Below the pieces are notes generated by a model. It ran no database searches, was not told the DNA's origin, and saw only the letters and a program-made list of their open reading frames with translations. Source: Pseudomonas fuscovaginae SE-1 (GTDB taxonomy: Bacteria; Pseudomonadota; Gammaproteobacteria; Pseudomonadales; Pseudomonadaceae). Taken from it: 42,015 nucleotides of DNA. Location of the stretch: the NCBI RefSeq assembly GCF_000364705.1, contig NZ_AQOH01000094.1, positions 1 through 42,015 of the forward strand, given 5' to 3'. The first letter of the stretch is position 1; each line of letters begins with the position of its first letter. Positions 1-9,226 of this stretch are shown here, in pieces. Position numbers and translations under genes: made by a program.

Positions 1-3000
1 TTCGAGCTGGGTGGGCACTCGCTGCTGGCCGTCAGCCTGATCGGACGCATGCGTCGCCTTGGCCTGTCGGCCGATGTGCGGGTGCTGTTCGGCCAGCCGA
101 CCCTGGCCGCCTTCGCCGCCAGCCTCGGTGCGGGGCGCGAGATCGAGATTCCGGCCAACCGCATTCGTGCCGGTGCCCAGCGGATCACGCCGGACGACCT
201 GGCACTGGTGACACTGGAGCAGCAGGCCATCGACCGGATCGTCGCCAGCGTTCCAGGCGGCACTGCCAACGTGAGGGATATTTACCCGCTGGCGCCGTTG
301 CAGGCGGGGATTCTCTACCACCACCTGGCCGCCAGCGAAGGCGACCCGTACCTGCTGCAGGCGCAATTCGCCTTCGCCAGCCGCGAGCGCCTAGACGCTT
401 TCTGCCAGGCCCTGGGGCAGGTGATCGAACGCAATGACATCCTGCGCAGCGCGGTCCTCTGGGACGGCCTGCCGGAACCGCTGCAGGTGGTGCTGCGCGA
501 GGCACCGCTGGTGTGCGAAGCGGTGTCGCTCGACCCGGCCGACGGTGACGTGTCCGGCCAACTGCTGGCGCGCTTCGATACCCGCCACTATCGCCTGGAC
601 ATCACCCGCGCACCGCTGCTGCGGCTGGTGCACTGCGTCGACCCGGTCAACGATCGGATCATCGGTCTGCTGCTGTTCCATCACCTGGTCATGGACCATG
701 TCGCACTGGAGGTGCTGCAGCAGGAGTTGCAGGCCTGCCTGCTCGGGCAGGGCGAACGGCTGGGCGCCGCGGTGCCTTACCGCAACTATGTGGCCCAGGC
801 CCGCCTGGGCATGAGCGAGCAGGAACACGAGGCGTTCTTCCGCGAACAACTGGGCGATATCGATGAGCCGACCTTGCCGTTCGGTCTGCGGGAGGTGCAG
901 GGCAATGGCGGCGGCGTGGAGGAGTACCAGCGGCCGGTCGATCCGGCGTTGAGCCGGCGTCTGCGTCTGCAGGCCCGGCAACTGGGGGTCAGCGCCGCGA
1001 GCCTGATGCATCTGGCCTGGGCGCGTTTGCTGGGCGCGGCCGCGGCCCGCGACCAAGTCGTGTTCGGTACCGTGCTGCTCGGCCGCCTGCAGGGCGGCGA
1101 GGGGGCCGAGCGGGCGCTGGGGGTCTTCATCAATACCTTGCCGTTGCGCGTCGACATCGACGCCCGGCCGGTGCGCGATGCCCTGCAGACCACCCATGGG
1201 CGCCTGGCCCGGCTGCTGGCCCATGAACATGCGCCGTTGGCGCTGATGCAGCGTTGCAGCGGCGTGGCCGCTGGCACGCCGCTGTTCAGTGCCTTGCTCA
1301 ACTACCGGCACGGCGCCTCGGCAACGGCGGCAGACGATGAAGTTCGGGGCGCCTGGCAGGGCATCGAGTTGCTCAAGGCCGAGGAACGTACCAACTACCT
1401 GTTGACGCTCAGCGTCGACGACCTGGGCGAGGATTTCGCGCTGACCGCGCTGGCGCCGGCGCAGATCGGTGCGCAGCGGGTCTGCGACATGATGCACGCG
1501 GTGCTGGAGAACCTGGCGCAGGCCCTGGAGCAGCAACCGACGCTGACGATCGAGCAACTGTCGGTGCTGCCGGGCGATCAACGCCGGCAGTTGCTGGACG
1601 GGTTCAACGCGACCACGCGCGAGTATCCGCACCAGCAGACCGTGCACCGGCTGTTCGAGGCGCAGGCCCTGGCCCGTCCCGAGGCCCAGGCGCTGGTGCA
1701 TGGGACACAGACCCTCAGCTATCACGCCTTGAACGCCCGGGCCAACCGCTTGGCACATCATCTGCTGGCTCTCGGCGTGGCACCGGGTGACACGGTGGCG
1801 ATCCTGCTGGAGCGCTCGGCGGACCTGCTGGTCAGCCAACTGGCAATCAGCAAGTGCGCGGCGGTGTACGTGCCGCTGGATATCAATGCTCCGGTCGAAC
1901 GCCAGCGCTTCATGCTCGAAGACAGCCGGGCGGTGCTGCTGTTGACGCGTGGTGATGAACTGGCCGACCTGGCATTGGCCCGGGTCGAGCTGGACGGCCT
2001 GACCCTCGACTGGCGGCCGGAGCACAACCCGGATCTGCCGCAGTCGTCCGAGACGGTGGCCTACCTCATGTACACCTCCGGCTCCACCGGTACGCCCAAG
2101 GGCGTGCTGGTGCCGCACCGGGCGATCACACGGTTGGTGATCAACAACGGCTACGCCGATTTCAACGAGCACGACCGGGTGGCCTTCGCCTCCAACCCGG
2201 CGTTCGACGCCAGTACCCTGGAGGTCTGGGCACCGTTGCTCAACGGCGGGTGCGTGGTGGTGGTCGACCAGGGCGACCTGCTGTCGCGCGATGTGCTGGG
2301 GGCGTTGTTGCAGGAGCAGGCCGTCAGCGTGTTGTGGATGACCGCCGGCCTGTTCCAGCAGTACGCCGACGGCTTGATGGAGGCTTTGCGTGGCCTGCGC
2401 TACCTGATCGTCGGTGGCGACATGCTCGATCCGGCCGTGATCGAGCGGGTGCTCCGGCAGGGGGCGCCGCGGCATCTGCTCAACGGTTATGGGCCGACCG
2501 AGGCCACGACCTTCTCGACCACCTTCGAAATCACCACGGTGGTCGGAGGCAGCATCCCCATCGGCCGGCCGATCGGCAACGCCCGTGTCTACGTGCTGGA
2601 TACCCGGCGGCAGCCGGTGCCGGTGGGGGCGGTCGGTGAGCTGTATGTCGGTGGAGCGGGGGTGGCGCAGGGGTATCTGAACCAGCCGGAACTGACGGCG
2701 GAGAAATTCCTCGCCGACCCGTTCAACCCGCTGCCGGACAGCCGGATGTACCGCACCGGCGATCTGGTGCGCTGGCGCGCCGATGGCAACCTCGAATACC
2801 TCGGGCGCAACGACGGCCAGGTGAAGATCCGTGGCTTTCGCATCGAGCTGGGCGAGATCGAGACCCGACTCGGGCGGCATCCACAGGTGCGCGAGGTGGC
2901 CGTGCTGGCGCACGAGCTGGCGCCAGGCGACAAGCGCCTGGTGGCCTACTTCACGCCGATCGACGAAGACGTGGTGCCGGAAGTGGAGGGGCTGCGCAAC

Positions 3001-5103
3001 CACCTGCTGGGGCAATTGCCGGACTACATGGTGCCGTCGGCCTACGTGCAACTGCCGATGCTGCCGCTGACCGCCAACGGCAAGCTGGATCGCAAGGCGT
3101 TGCCGGTGCCGCGTATCGAGGACTTCGCCAGCCGGGCCCATGTCGCCCCGGCGAATCCGCTCGAACAGACCCTGGCGCGCCTCTGGGCGGATGTGCTCAA
3201 GGTCGAGCGGATCGGCCGCCATGACAACTTCTTCGAGTTGGGCGGCCACTCGCTGTTGGCGATCCGCCTGGTCAACCTGCTGGAGCAGGAGGGCCTGTCG
3301 GTGTCGCTGGCGGAGTTGTTCCAGCATGCCAGCATCGAATCGCTCGCCACCTTGCTCAGCCAGCGCGGCGCCGCGCCGCAAGGGCGCGACGAGGTGATCA
3401 CCGTGCGTGCCGGCGGCAGCCAGCCTGGGCTGTTCCTGGTGCATGAGTTCAGTGGGGCGGATGCCTATTTCCCGGTGCTGGGTCAGCACCTGCCCGGCGA
3501 TTTCCCGATCTATGGCCTGCCGGGCATCGCCCTGGGCCAGCCGCAGTTACGGACCGTGGAATGCCTGGCGACCCGGCTGGTGGAACTGATCCGCGAGGTG
3601 CAGCCGCAGGGGCCGTATCGCCTCGCCGGCTGGTCGTTCGGCGGGGTACTGGCCTACGAGATCGCCACCCAGTTGCTGGGCCAGGACCAGCCGGTGCAGT
3701 TCCTCGGCCTGCTCGACACCTACGTGCCGCGCCTGACCGACCAGGGCAAGGCGCGCTGGGCCGGCGAGGCGGCGCACAAGCGCCATCTGCTGCTGCAGTG
3801 CTCGGCCTGGTTCACTGTCGCGGGGGCCTCGGGCAGCGACGGGCTGGCACAGGTACGGCAGTTGGAACAGGAGCTCGAACGCTTCGACTTCGGGGGGCTG
3901 CTGGAGCACTGCCGCGAACGCCAACTGCTGCCGGGCGGTCTCGACGCGGTGTCGGCGCAGGAACTGTGGCAGTTCATCGATCGCGAGGTGGCCCACGGGC
4001 ATGCGCTGGCCCATTACCGGCTGCATCCGATCGGCATGCCGGTGCACCTGTTCCGGGCTGGCGAGCGTACCAGCGAACTGGCGCGGCAGAGCGAATCGCT
4101 GGGCTGGGAGCAGGCCCTGGGGCGCGGCGAGCTGCGCTGCATCGAGGTGCCAGGCGATCACCTGAGCATGATGCGGGCGCCGCATGTCCAGGCCCTCGGT
4201 CAGGCCCTCGGCGAGGCCCTGGAGCGGGCGCAGGTGGTATCGCCCAGCGTGCACCAGCCGCTGCTGACGATCCAGCAGGGCCGTGCGGATCATGCACCGA
4301 TCTTCTGTGTGCCCGGAGCCGGGGACAGTGTCACCGGGTTCATCGGGCTCACCGATGCCCTCGGGCCGGACTGGCCGGTGATCGGCCTGCAACCGCGCGG
4401 CCTGGACGGTGAGTCGGTGCCGCACAGTCGCGTCGAGAGTGCCGCGCAGTCGTACCTGCAGGCGCTGGAACAGGTCCGCCCGGAAGGGCCGTTGCATCTG
4501 CTCGGGCACTCGTTCGGCGGTTGGGTCGCCTTCGAGATGGCCATCCGGCTGCAGGCGGCCGGGCGCGAGGTGGCCTCGCTGACGCTGATCGACAGCGAGT
4601 CGCCGGGCGGCAACAGCGTGATCGGCAAGCCCTATACCACCACCGCGGCCCTGCAGCGGCTGGTCGAGGCGATGCAGTTGGCCTCGGGCAAGTCCCTGGG
4701 GATCGATGCGCAGGCCTTCGCCGAGCAGGACGACAACCGCCAACTGGCGCAATTGCATGCCGGCATGGTCCGGGTCGGGCTGCTGTCGGCGCGCGCGGCG
4801 CCACAGGCCATGCATGGCCCGGCGCGGACCTTCGCCACTGCGCTGCGCACCCTCTACCGGCCACAGCGGCGTTTCGCCGGGCGGGTCAGCCTGGTGCTGG
4901 CGGACGATCCGAGTCTGGACGCGGCCGGCAACCAGCGCGAGCAGCAGGCGATGATCGCCGGCTGGCGCGAGCAGGTGGATGAACTGACGGTGTGGTATGG
5001 GCCCGGCAACCATTTCAGCCTGCTCAAGGCACCCGCGGTCAGCCATCTGGCGGCCTGGTGGCTGGGCCGGCTGTCGACCGCCGTGGAGGAGGGGGTGTCG
5101 TGA
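1..5103 (+). CDS. Non-ribosomal peptide synthetase, terminal module with tandem thioesterases (5' partial)
   Basis: This is the 3' end of a lipopeptide synthetase; the reading frame is open from base 1. Domain order, in residues counted from base 1: a carrier protein cut by the window edge (FELGGHSL, phosphopantetheine Ser7); a condensation domain with HHLVMDH at 227-233; an adenylation domain at about 560-1040 (YTSGSTGTPKG, NGYGPTE, NGKLDRK); a second carrier protein (Ser1084); then two thioesterases with GWSFGG (Ser1212) and GHSFGG (Ser1504). The condensation domain also carries HHLAASEGD near its start, the extended histidine motif of dual epimerisation/condensation domains, so the residue loaded upstream should become D. 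Aligned by eye to GrsA, the specificity code reads DALWIGGTFK, close to Val codes. Tandem thioesterases are typical of Pseudomonas cyclic lipopeptides, where they cyclise and release the product. The module therefore adds the last residue. Orfamide-like or viscosin-like peptides are possible products. Confidence 0.95.
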   Translation, partial: FELGGHSLLAVSLIGRMRRLGLSADVRVLFGQPTLAAFAASLGAGREIEIPANRIRAGAQRITPDDLALVTLEQQAIDRIVASVPGGTANVRDIYPLAPLQAGILYHHLAASEGDPYLLQAQFAFASRERLDAFCQALGQVIERNDILRSAVLWDGLPEPLQVVLREAPLVCEAVSLDPADGDVSGQLLARFDTRHYRLDITRAPLLRLVHCVDPVNDRIIGLLLFHHLVMDHVALEVLQQELQACLLGQGERLGAAVPYRNYVAQARLGMSEQEHEAFFREQLGDIDEPTLPFGLREVQGNGGGVEEYQRPVDPALSRRLRLQARQLGVSAASLMHLAWARLLGAAAARDQVVFGTVLLGRLQGGEGAERALGVFINTLPLRVDIDARPVRDALQTTHGRLARLLAHEHAPLALMQRCSGVAAGTPLFSALLNYRHGASATAADDEVRGAWQGIELLKAEERTNYLLTLSVDDLGEDFALTALAPAQIGAQRVCDMMHAVLENLAQALEQQPTLTIEQLSVLPGDQRRQLLDGFNATTREYPHQQTVHRLFEAQALARPEAQALVHGTQTLSYHALNARANRLAHHLLALGVAPGDTVAILLERSADLLVSQLAISKCAAVYVPLDINAPVERQRFMLEDSRAVLLLTRGDELADLALARVELDGLTLDWRPEHNPDLPQSSETVAYLMYTSGSTGTPKGVLVPHRAITRLVINNGYADFNEHDRVAFASNPAFDASTLEVWAPLLNGGCVVVVDQGDLLSRDVLGALLQEQAVSVLWMTAGLFQQYADGLMEALRGLRYLIVGGDMLDPAVIERVLRQGAPRHLLNGYGPTEATTFSTTFEITTVVGGSIPIGRPIGNARVYVLDTRRQPVPVGAVGELYVGGAGVAQGYLNQPELTAEKFLADPFNPLPDSRMYRTGDLVRWRADGNLEYLGRNDGQVKIRGFRIELGEIETRLGRHPQVREVAVLAHELAPGDKRLVAYFTPIDEDVVPEVEGLRNHLLGQLPDYMVPSAYVQLPMLPLTANGKLDRKALPVPRIEDFASRAHVAPANPLEQTLARLWADVLKVERIGRHDNFFELGGHSLLAIRLVNLLEQEGLSVSLAELFQHASIESLATLLSQRGAAPQGRDEVITVRAGGSQPGLFLVHEFSGADAYFPVLGQHLPGDFPIYGLPGIALGQPQLRTVECLATRLVELIREVQPQGPYRLAGWSFGGVLAYEIATQLLGQDQPVQFLGLLDTYVPRLTDQGKARWAGEAAHKRHLLLQCSAWFTVAGASGSDGLAQVRQLEQELERFDFGGLLEHCRERQLLPGGLDAVSAQELWQFIDREVAHGHALAHYRLHPIGMPVHLFRAGERTSELARQSESLGWEQALGRGELRCIEVPGDHLSMMRAPHVQALGQALGEALERAQVVSPSVHQPLLTIQQGRADHAPIFCVPGAGDSVTGFIGLTDALGPDWPVIGLQPRGLDGESVPHSRVESAAQSYLQALEQVRPEGPLHLLGHSFGGWVAFEMAIRLQAAGREVASLTLIDSESPGGNSVIGKPYTTTAALQRLVEAMQLASGKSLGIDAQAFAEQDDNRQLAQLHAGMVRVGLLSARAAPQAMHGPARTFATALRTLYRPQRRFAGRVSLVLADDPSLDAAGNQREQQAMIAGWREQVDELTVWYGPGNHFSLLKAPAVSHLAAWWLGRLSTAVEEGVS

Positions 5104-5159
5104 GACGCCCCGCCCCCGGGTTCGATTTCAGGTATTTCTCAAGGTATTGATGGTCATTT

Positions 5160-6317
5160 ATGAAAAAGTCGAAGTTTCGCAAGACGGGTATCGGCCTGGC
5201 GCTGGTAGTGGTCGCCGGCCTGGTGTTCTATGCGGTGCAGGCGCCGGCCGAGCCGCCGCAGTACCTGCTCGCCACGGTCGAGCGTGCCGATATCGAGAAC
5301 ACGGTACTGGCCACCGGGTTGCTCGAAGGAGTCCGCCAGGTCGATGTCGGCGCCCAGGTTTCCGGGCAGTTGAAGTCCCTCAAGGTCAAGGTTGGCGACA
5401 AGGTCAAGCGCGGCCAGTGGCTGGCCGAGATCGATCCGCAGGTACTGCAGAACACCCTGCGCCAGGCCCAGGTCGATGAGGAAAACCTTCAGGCGCAAAG
5501 GCGCGCGACCCAGGCCCAACTCAAGCAGACCAAGGCGGTCTACGAGCGTTACCTGGGGCTGCAGAGCGATGCGGCGATCTCCCGGCAGGATTTCGAGACC
5601 GCCGAATCCAACTATGAAGTGCAGCGGGCCAACCTGAGCGCCCTCGAGGCACAGATCAAGAGTGCGCAGGTGCAGATCGACACGGCCAAGATCAACCTGG
5701 CCTACACCCGCATCGTCGCGCCGATCGATGGCGACGTGGTCGGTATCGTCACCCAGGAAGGCCAGACCGTGATCGCCAACCAGTTGGCGCCGGTGCTGCT
5801 CAAGCTGGCGGACCTGGACACCATGACCGTCAAGGCGCAGGTCTCCGAAGCCGACGTGATCCATATCAGCCCCGGCCAGGAGGTGTACTTCACCATCCTC
5901 GGCGAGGCGGACAGGCGCTACTATGCCACGCTGCGTGGTACCGAGCCGGCGCCGCAGAATTTTCTCGACACCCAGACCGCCGGTACGCCCAAGCAGAACA
6001 CCGCGGTCTTCTACAACGCGCTGTTCGATGTGCCCAACCCCGACCATCGCCTGCGGATTTCCATGACCGCCCAAGTGCGTATCGTGCTCGACACCGCCAA
6101 GGGCGTGCTGACGGTCCCGGTGGCGGCTCTCGGCACGCGCAATGCCGATGGCAGCTTTGCGGTGCGGGTGCTCGACGCCAAGGGCGTGGCCCAGTCGCGC
6201 AACGTCCGCACCGGGATCAACAACAACGTCAAGGTGCAGATCAATGACGGCCTGGCCGAAGGCGACAAGGTGGTGATCGGCGAGCCGACACCGACGGTGG
6301 CGGGGGCCGGGCAATGA
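5160..6317 (+). CDS. macA: MacA-type periplasmic adaptor (HlyD family) for lipopeptide export
   Basis: A 385-residue membrane fusion protein that links an inner-membrane MacB pump to a TolC-type outer-membrane channel. An N-terminal membrane anchor lies at about residues 11-27. It is followed by a biotinyl-lipoyl half-domain (VGAQVSGQLKSL), a long helical hairpin at about 95-175, the second lipoyl half (YTRIVAPIDGDVVGI) and beta-barrel domains. The gene starts 56 bases after the NRPS stop and its stop overlaps the macB start (ATGA), so the two are translationally coupled. In Pseudomonas lipopeptide clusters this pair directly follows the last NRPS gene and exports the product. That role is inferred here from position. 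Confidence 0.93.
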   Translation: MKKSKFRKTGIGLALVVVAGLVFYAVQAPAEPPQYLLATVERADIENTVLATGLLEGVRQVDVGAQVSGQLKSLKVKVGDKVKRGQWLAEIDPQVLQNTLRQAQVDEENLQAQRRATQAQLKQTKAVYERYLGLQSDAAISRQDFETAESNYEVQRANLSALEAQIKSAQVQIDTAKINLAYTRIVAPIDGDVVGIVTQEGQTVIANQLAPVLLKLADLDTMTVKAQVSEADVIHISPGQEVYFTILGEADRRYYATLRGTEPAPQNFLDTQTAGTPKQNTAVFYNALFDVPNPDHRLRISMTAQVRIVLDTAKGVLTVPVAALGTRNADGSFAVRVLDAKGVAQSRNVRTGINNNVKVQINDGLAEGDKVVIGEPTPTVAGAGQ

Positions 6318-8272
6318 CGCAGCCACTGCTGGAACTGCGTGGCATTACCCGCAGCTTCATGGCCGGCGAACGCGAGTTCACCGCGCTGAAGAACATCGAC
6401 CTGAGCATCCAGGCCGGGGAAATGGTGGCGATCACCGGGGCCTCGGGCTCGGGCAAGTCGACCCTGATGAACATCCTCGGTTGTCTCGACTACGCCACGG
6501 CCGGCAGCTACCGGATCAACGGGCGCGAGACTCGTGACCTGGGGAGCGAGGAACTGGCGGAACTGCGTCGCGACTATTTCGGTTTCATCTTCCAGCGCTA
6601 CCACCTGCTGCCGCACCTGAGTGCCCTGCACAACGTCGAGATGCCGGCGATCTATGCCGGCACCGGCGAGTCCAGGCGCCATGGCCGGGCCCGTGAGCTG
6701 CTGCACCGCCTGGGCCTGGCCGCGCATCTGGAAAACCGGCCGAACCAGCTCTCCGGTGGTCAGCAGCAGCGGGTGAGTATCGCCCGGGCACTGATGAACG
6801 GCGGCGAGGTGATTCTCGCCGACGAACCCACCGGTGCGCTGGACACCCACAGCGGCAAGGAAGTGATGCAGATCCTGCATGAACTGCATGCCGCCGGGCA
6901 TACGGTGATCATCGTCACCCACGACCCCAAGGTCGCCGCCAACGCCGAACGGATCATCGAGGTGCGCGATGGCGAGATCATCAGCGACCGGGCCAACGAG
7001 CGTCCGGCCGACGGCCCGGCGCCCGTGGAAAAAAACACCCTGGCCTCCCGGGGAGCGGGGCGCCTGGTGGCCAGCTTCGGGTTATTCAAGGAAGCCTTCA
7101 ACATGGCCTGGGTGGCGCTGATCTCGCATCGCATGCGCACGCTGCTGACCATGCTTGGCATCGTCATCGGCATCACCTCGGTGGTGTCGATCTCGGCCAT
7201 CGGCGAGGGCGCCAAGCGTTATGTGCTCAAGGACATCCAGGCGATCGGCAGCAACACCATCGATATCTACCCGGGCACCAGTTTCGGTGACAGCCGGGCC
7301 AGCCGGATCGAGACGCTGGTACCGGCCGATGTGCTTGCGCTGAGCCAGCTGTACTACGTCGACAGCGCCACGCCGATGGTCGGGCGCAACATGCTCCTGC
7401 GCTATCAGAACGTCGATCTCGATGCCCAGGTCAACGGTGTCAGTGACCGCTACTTCCAGGTTCGCGGGTTGAAACTGGCGCAGGGCATTTCCTTCAGCGA
7501 AAACGATGCCCGGCGCCAGGCCCAGGTGGTGGTGATCGACCATAACACGCGCAACCGCCTGTTCGGTCCGAACGTCGACCCGCTGGGCCAGGTGATCCTG
7601 CTGGACAATCTGCCCTGCACGGTGATCGGGGTGACGGCCGACAACAAGAACATCTTCACCTCCAGCAAGCAGTTGAATGTCTGGGTGCCCTACGAGACCG
7701 CGGCGGGCCGCCTGCTCGGGCAGCGCTACCTGGACAGCATCATGGTGCGGATCAAGGACGGGCAGCCGAGCAAGGTGGTCGAGGACAACGTGATCAAGCT
7801 GATGCAGCAGCGCCACGGTACCAAGGACTTCTTCACCAACAACCTCGACAACATCATGCAGACGGTGGACAAGACCAGCCGCTCGCTGGCGTTGCTGCTG
7901 TCGCTGATCGCGGTGATCTCCCTGGCGGTCGGCGGTATCGGCGTGATGAACATCATGCTGGTGTCGGTCACCGAGCGTACCCGCGAGATCGGCATTCGCA
8001 TGGCGGTCGGCGCGCGCCAGTCGGACATACGCCAGCAGTTTCTGGTGGAGGCGGTAATGGTCTGCCTGATCGGCGGCATGATCGGCATCTCGCTGTCCTT
8101 CGGGATCGGCTATCTGTTCTCGCTGTTCATCAAGGAGTGGCAGATGGTGTTTTCCCTGGGGGCGATTGCCACCGCGGTGATCTGTTCGACGCTGATCGGC
8201 ATCGTGTTCGGCTTCGTACCGGCGCGCAACGCCTCGCGGCTCGACCCGATCGAGGCGCTGGCGCGGGACTGA
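6314..8272 (+). CDS. macB: MacB-type ABC exporter, ATPase fused to permease
   Basis: A 652-residue MacB protein. The N-terminal ATPase has Walker A GASGSGKS at residues 42-49, signature LSGGQQQR and Walker B ILADEPTGALD. The permease half has a first membrane helix at about 275-297, a large periplasmic MacB_PCD domain at about 300-520, and three further helices near 525-550, 575-600 and 610-635, ending in the usual FtsX-like tail (RNASRLDPIEALARD). Its length matches the family. It overlaps macA by four bases and a strong hairpin follows it. Together with macA it should drive ATP-dependent release of the lipopeptide made by the upstream synthetase. Confidence 0.95.
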   Translation: MTQPLLELRGITRSFMAGEREFTALKNIDLSIQAGEMVAITGASGSGKSTLMNILGCLDYATAGSYRINGRETRDLGSEELAELRRDYFGFIFQRYHLLPHLSALHNVEMPAIYAGTGESRRHGRARELLHRLGLAAHLENRPNQLSGGQQQRVSIARALMNGGEVILADEPTGALDTHSGKEVMQILHELHAAGHTVIIVTHDPKVAANAERIIEVRDGEIISDRANERPADGPAPVEKNTLASRGAGRLVASFGLFKEAFNMAWVALISHRMRTLLTMLGIVIGITSVVSISAIGEGAKRYVLKDIQAIGSNTIDIYPGTSFGDSRASRIETLVPADVLALSQLYYVDSATPMVGRNMLLRYQNVDLDAQVNGVSDRYFQVRGLKLAQGISFSENDARRQAQVVVIDHNTRNRLFGPNVDPLGQVILLDNLPCTVIGVTADNKNIFTSSKQLNVWVPYETAAGRLLGQRYLDSIMVRIKDGQPSKVVEDNVIKLMQQRHGTKDFFTNNLDNIMQTVDKTSRSLALLLSLIAVISLAVGGIGVMNIMLVSVTERTREIGIRMAVGARQSDIRQQFLVEAVMVCLIGGMIGISLSFGIGYLFSLFIKEWQMVFSLGAIATAVICSTLIGIVFGFVPARNASRLDPIEALARD

Positions 8273-8296
8273 GCCGGGGCATTGCCGGGCGCGCTT

Positions 8297-8318
8297 CCCC
8301 GGCGGTCCGCCGCCGGGG
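8297..8318. terminator. GC-rich hairpin between convergent macB and luxR
   Basis: A perfect inverted repeat has 9-base arms CCCCGGCGG and CCGCCGGGG around a TCCG loop. It sits in the 49-base gap between two convergent genes. There is no T-run on either strand, so it is a hairpin of terminator type rather than a textbook intrinsic terminator. It may serve both directions. Confidence 0.6.
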
Positions 8319-8321
8319 CGG

Positions 8322-9041
8322 CTACAGGGGCACCGTCGGCATCACCGCTGCCGGCGCCTCTTCCGCCGCATACATCCAGCGCATCAGCGAGTGGCGGCCG
8401 CTGATGCCCAGCTTGATGGATGCACGCTTGAGATAGCTCTCCACGGTATTGACTTTCAACTGGAGCATTTCGGCCAGCACCGGTGCCGTGCGTCCGGAGA
8501 GCAGGCCAACGCAGACGTCCGTTTCCCGGTTGGACAGCGTCAGTCCCGACTGCACCAGGCGATCGACAAAACGCAGGCGCAACGCCTGCAGCCCCTGGCT
8601 CTCCATGTCGTCGAGCTGGCCGGACTGACTGTCCAATGGGGGCGACAGGGGGTGCAGGGCGCTGATGTGCTTTTCAACCATCGGCAGCAACAGCGGCGAG
8701 AAATCCTGCAGGATGCTCCTTTCCTGTGCGGAGAAATGCTGTGACGGGCTCGAGCGGTACACCGAAAGGGTGTAGCTGCAGTCATCCTTGCGCCGGGTCA
8801 GGTGCAGGGCCGACTCCTTCGCGTCGGACGCAGTGGAGATCGGTTCGCCGTGGGTGATGATCTGGCTGTCGGCGTGGGCCGTGACCGCTGTGGTTTGCGA
8901 GCCTGTCGGCAGCTTGCGGATGTGGGTGGCGTCGACTGACAACTGGGTGAGAATGAGGTCGTGCAACATCCGCGGAAAACGGCGACTGCCTGTGCTGGCG
9001 ATGACCTTGCCAATTTGCGGGAAAAGCTGTTGTGAGTTCAT
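8322..9041 (-). CDS. LuxR-family transcriptional regulator of the lipopeptide cluster
   Basis: A 239-residue regulator. The C-terminal LuxR helix-turn-helix (about residues 170-230) is clear: LSNRETDVCVGLLSGRTAPVLAEML followed by KVNTVESYLKRASIKLGI, split here only for length. The N-terminal half lacks a recognisable autoinducer-binding domain, as is usual for the LuxR proteins flanking Pseudomonas lipopeptide synthetases. I chose the ATG at 9041 (MNSQQLF). In-frame ATGs at 9053 and 9074 and a TTG at 9089 are possible but have weaker upstream sites. The gene converges on macB. Such downstream LuxR proteins activate lipopeptide synthesis in several strains, so control of the NRPS and MacAB genes is a reasonable inference. 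Confidence 0.88.
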   Translation of the reverse strand: MNSQQLFPQIGKVIASTGSRRFPRMLHDLILTQLSVDATHIRKLPTGSQTTAVTAHADSQIITHGEPISTASDAKESALHLTRRKDDCSYTLSVYRSSPSQHFSAQERSILQDFSPLLLPMVEKHISALHPLSPPLDSQSGQLDDMESQGLQALRLRFVDRLVQSGLTLSNRETDVCVGLLSGRTAPVLAEMLQLKVNTVESYLKRASIKLGISGRHSLMRWMYAAEEAPAAVMPTVPL

Positions 9042-9080
9042 CGATTCATCCATGAGTTTCAAGATCCGGAACATTCGCCG

Positions 9081-9100
9081 CCCAGGCAAGCGAGCCTGGG
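9081..9100. promoter_or_regulatory. Inverted repeat upstream of the luxR gene
   Basis: The arms CCCAGGC and GCCTGGG are perfect 7-base complements around a 6-base spacer. They lie 40 bases upstream of the chosen luxR start, in the luxR/yfcF divergent gap. This could be an operator or a 5'-leader hairpin of the luxR transcript. No protein can be assigned from sequence. Confidence 0.4.
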
Positions 9101-9226
9101 GCAGCGGCCACTAACCATAGCCTAATTCCCAGTATTCCGCTCGGGAATGCGCCCATGAAAATCGTTGATTTCATTTGTCCGGGCAGATCCCGTAGCGTGT
9201 CGCTCTCATCCCAAGGAGAGTGTGCC

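Noticed and set aside
391..3489. A 1032-codon open frame on the minus strand opposite the NRPS
   Set aside because: It mirrors the NRPS codons in high-GC DNA, is rich in His, Gln and Arg, and has no family motif. The plus-strand frame has complete domain motifs.
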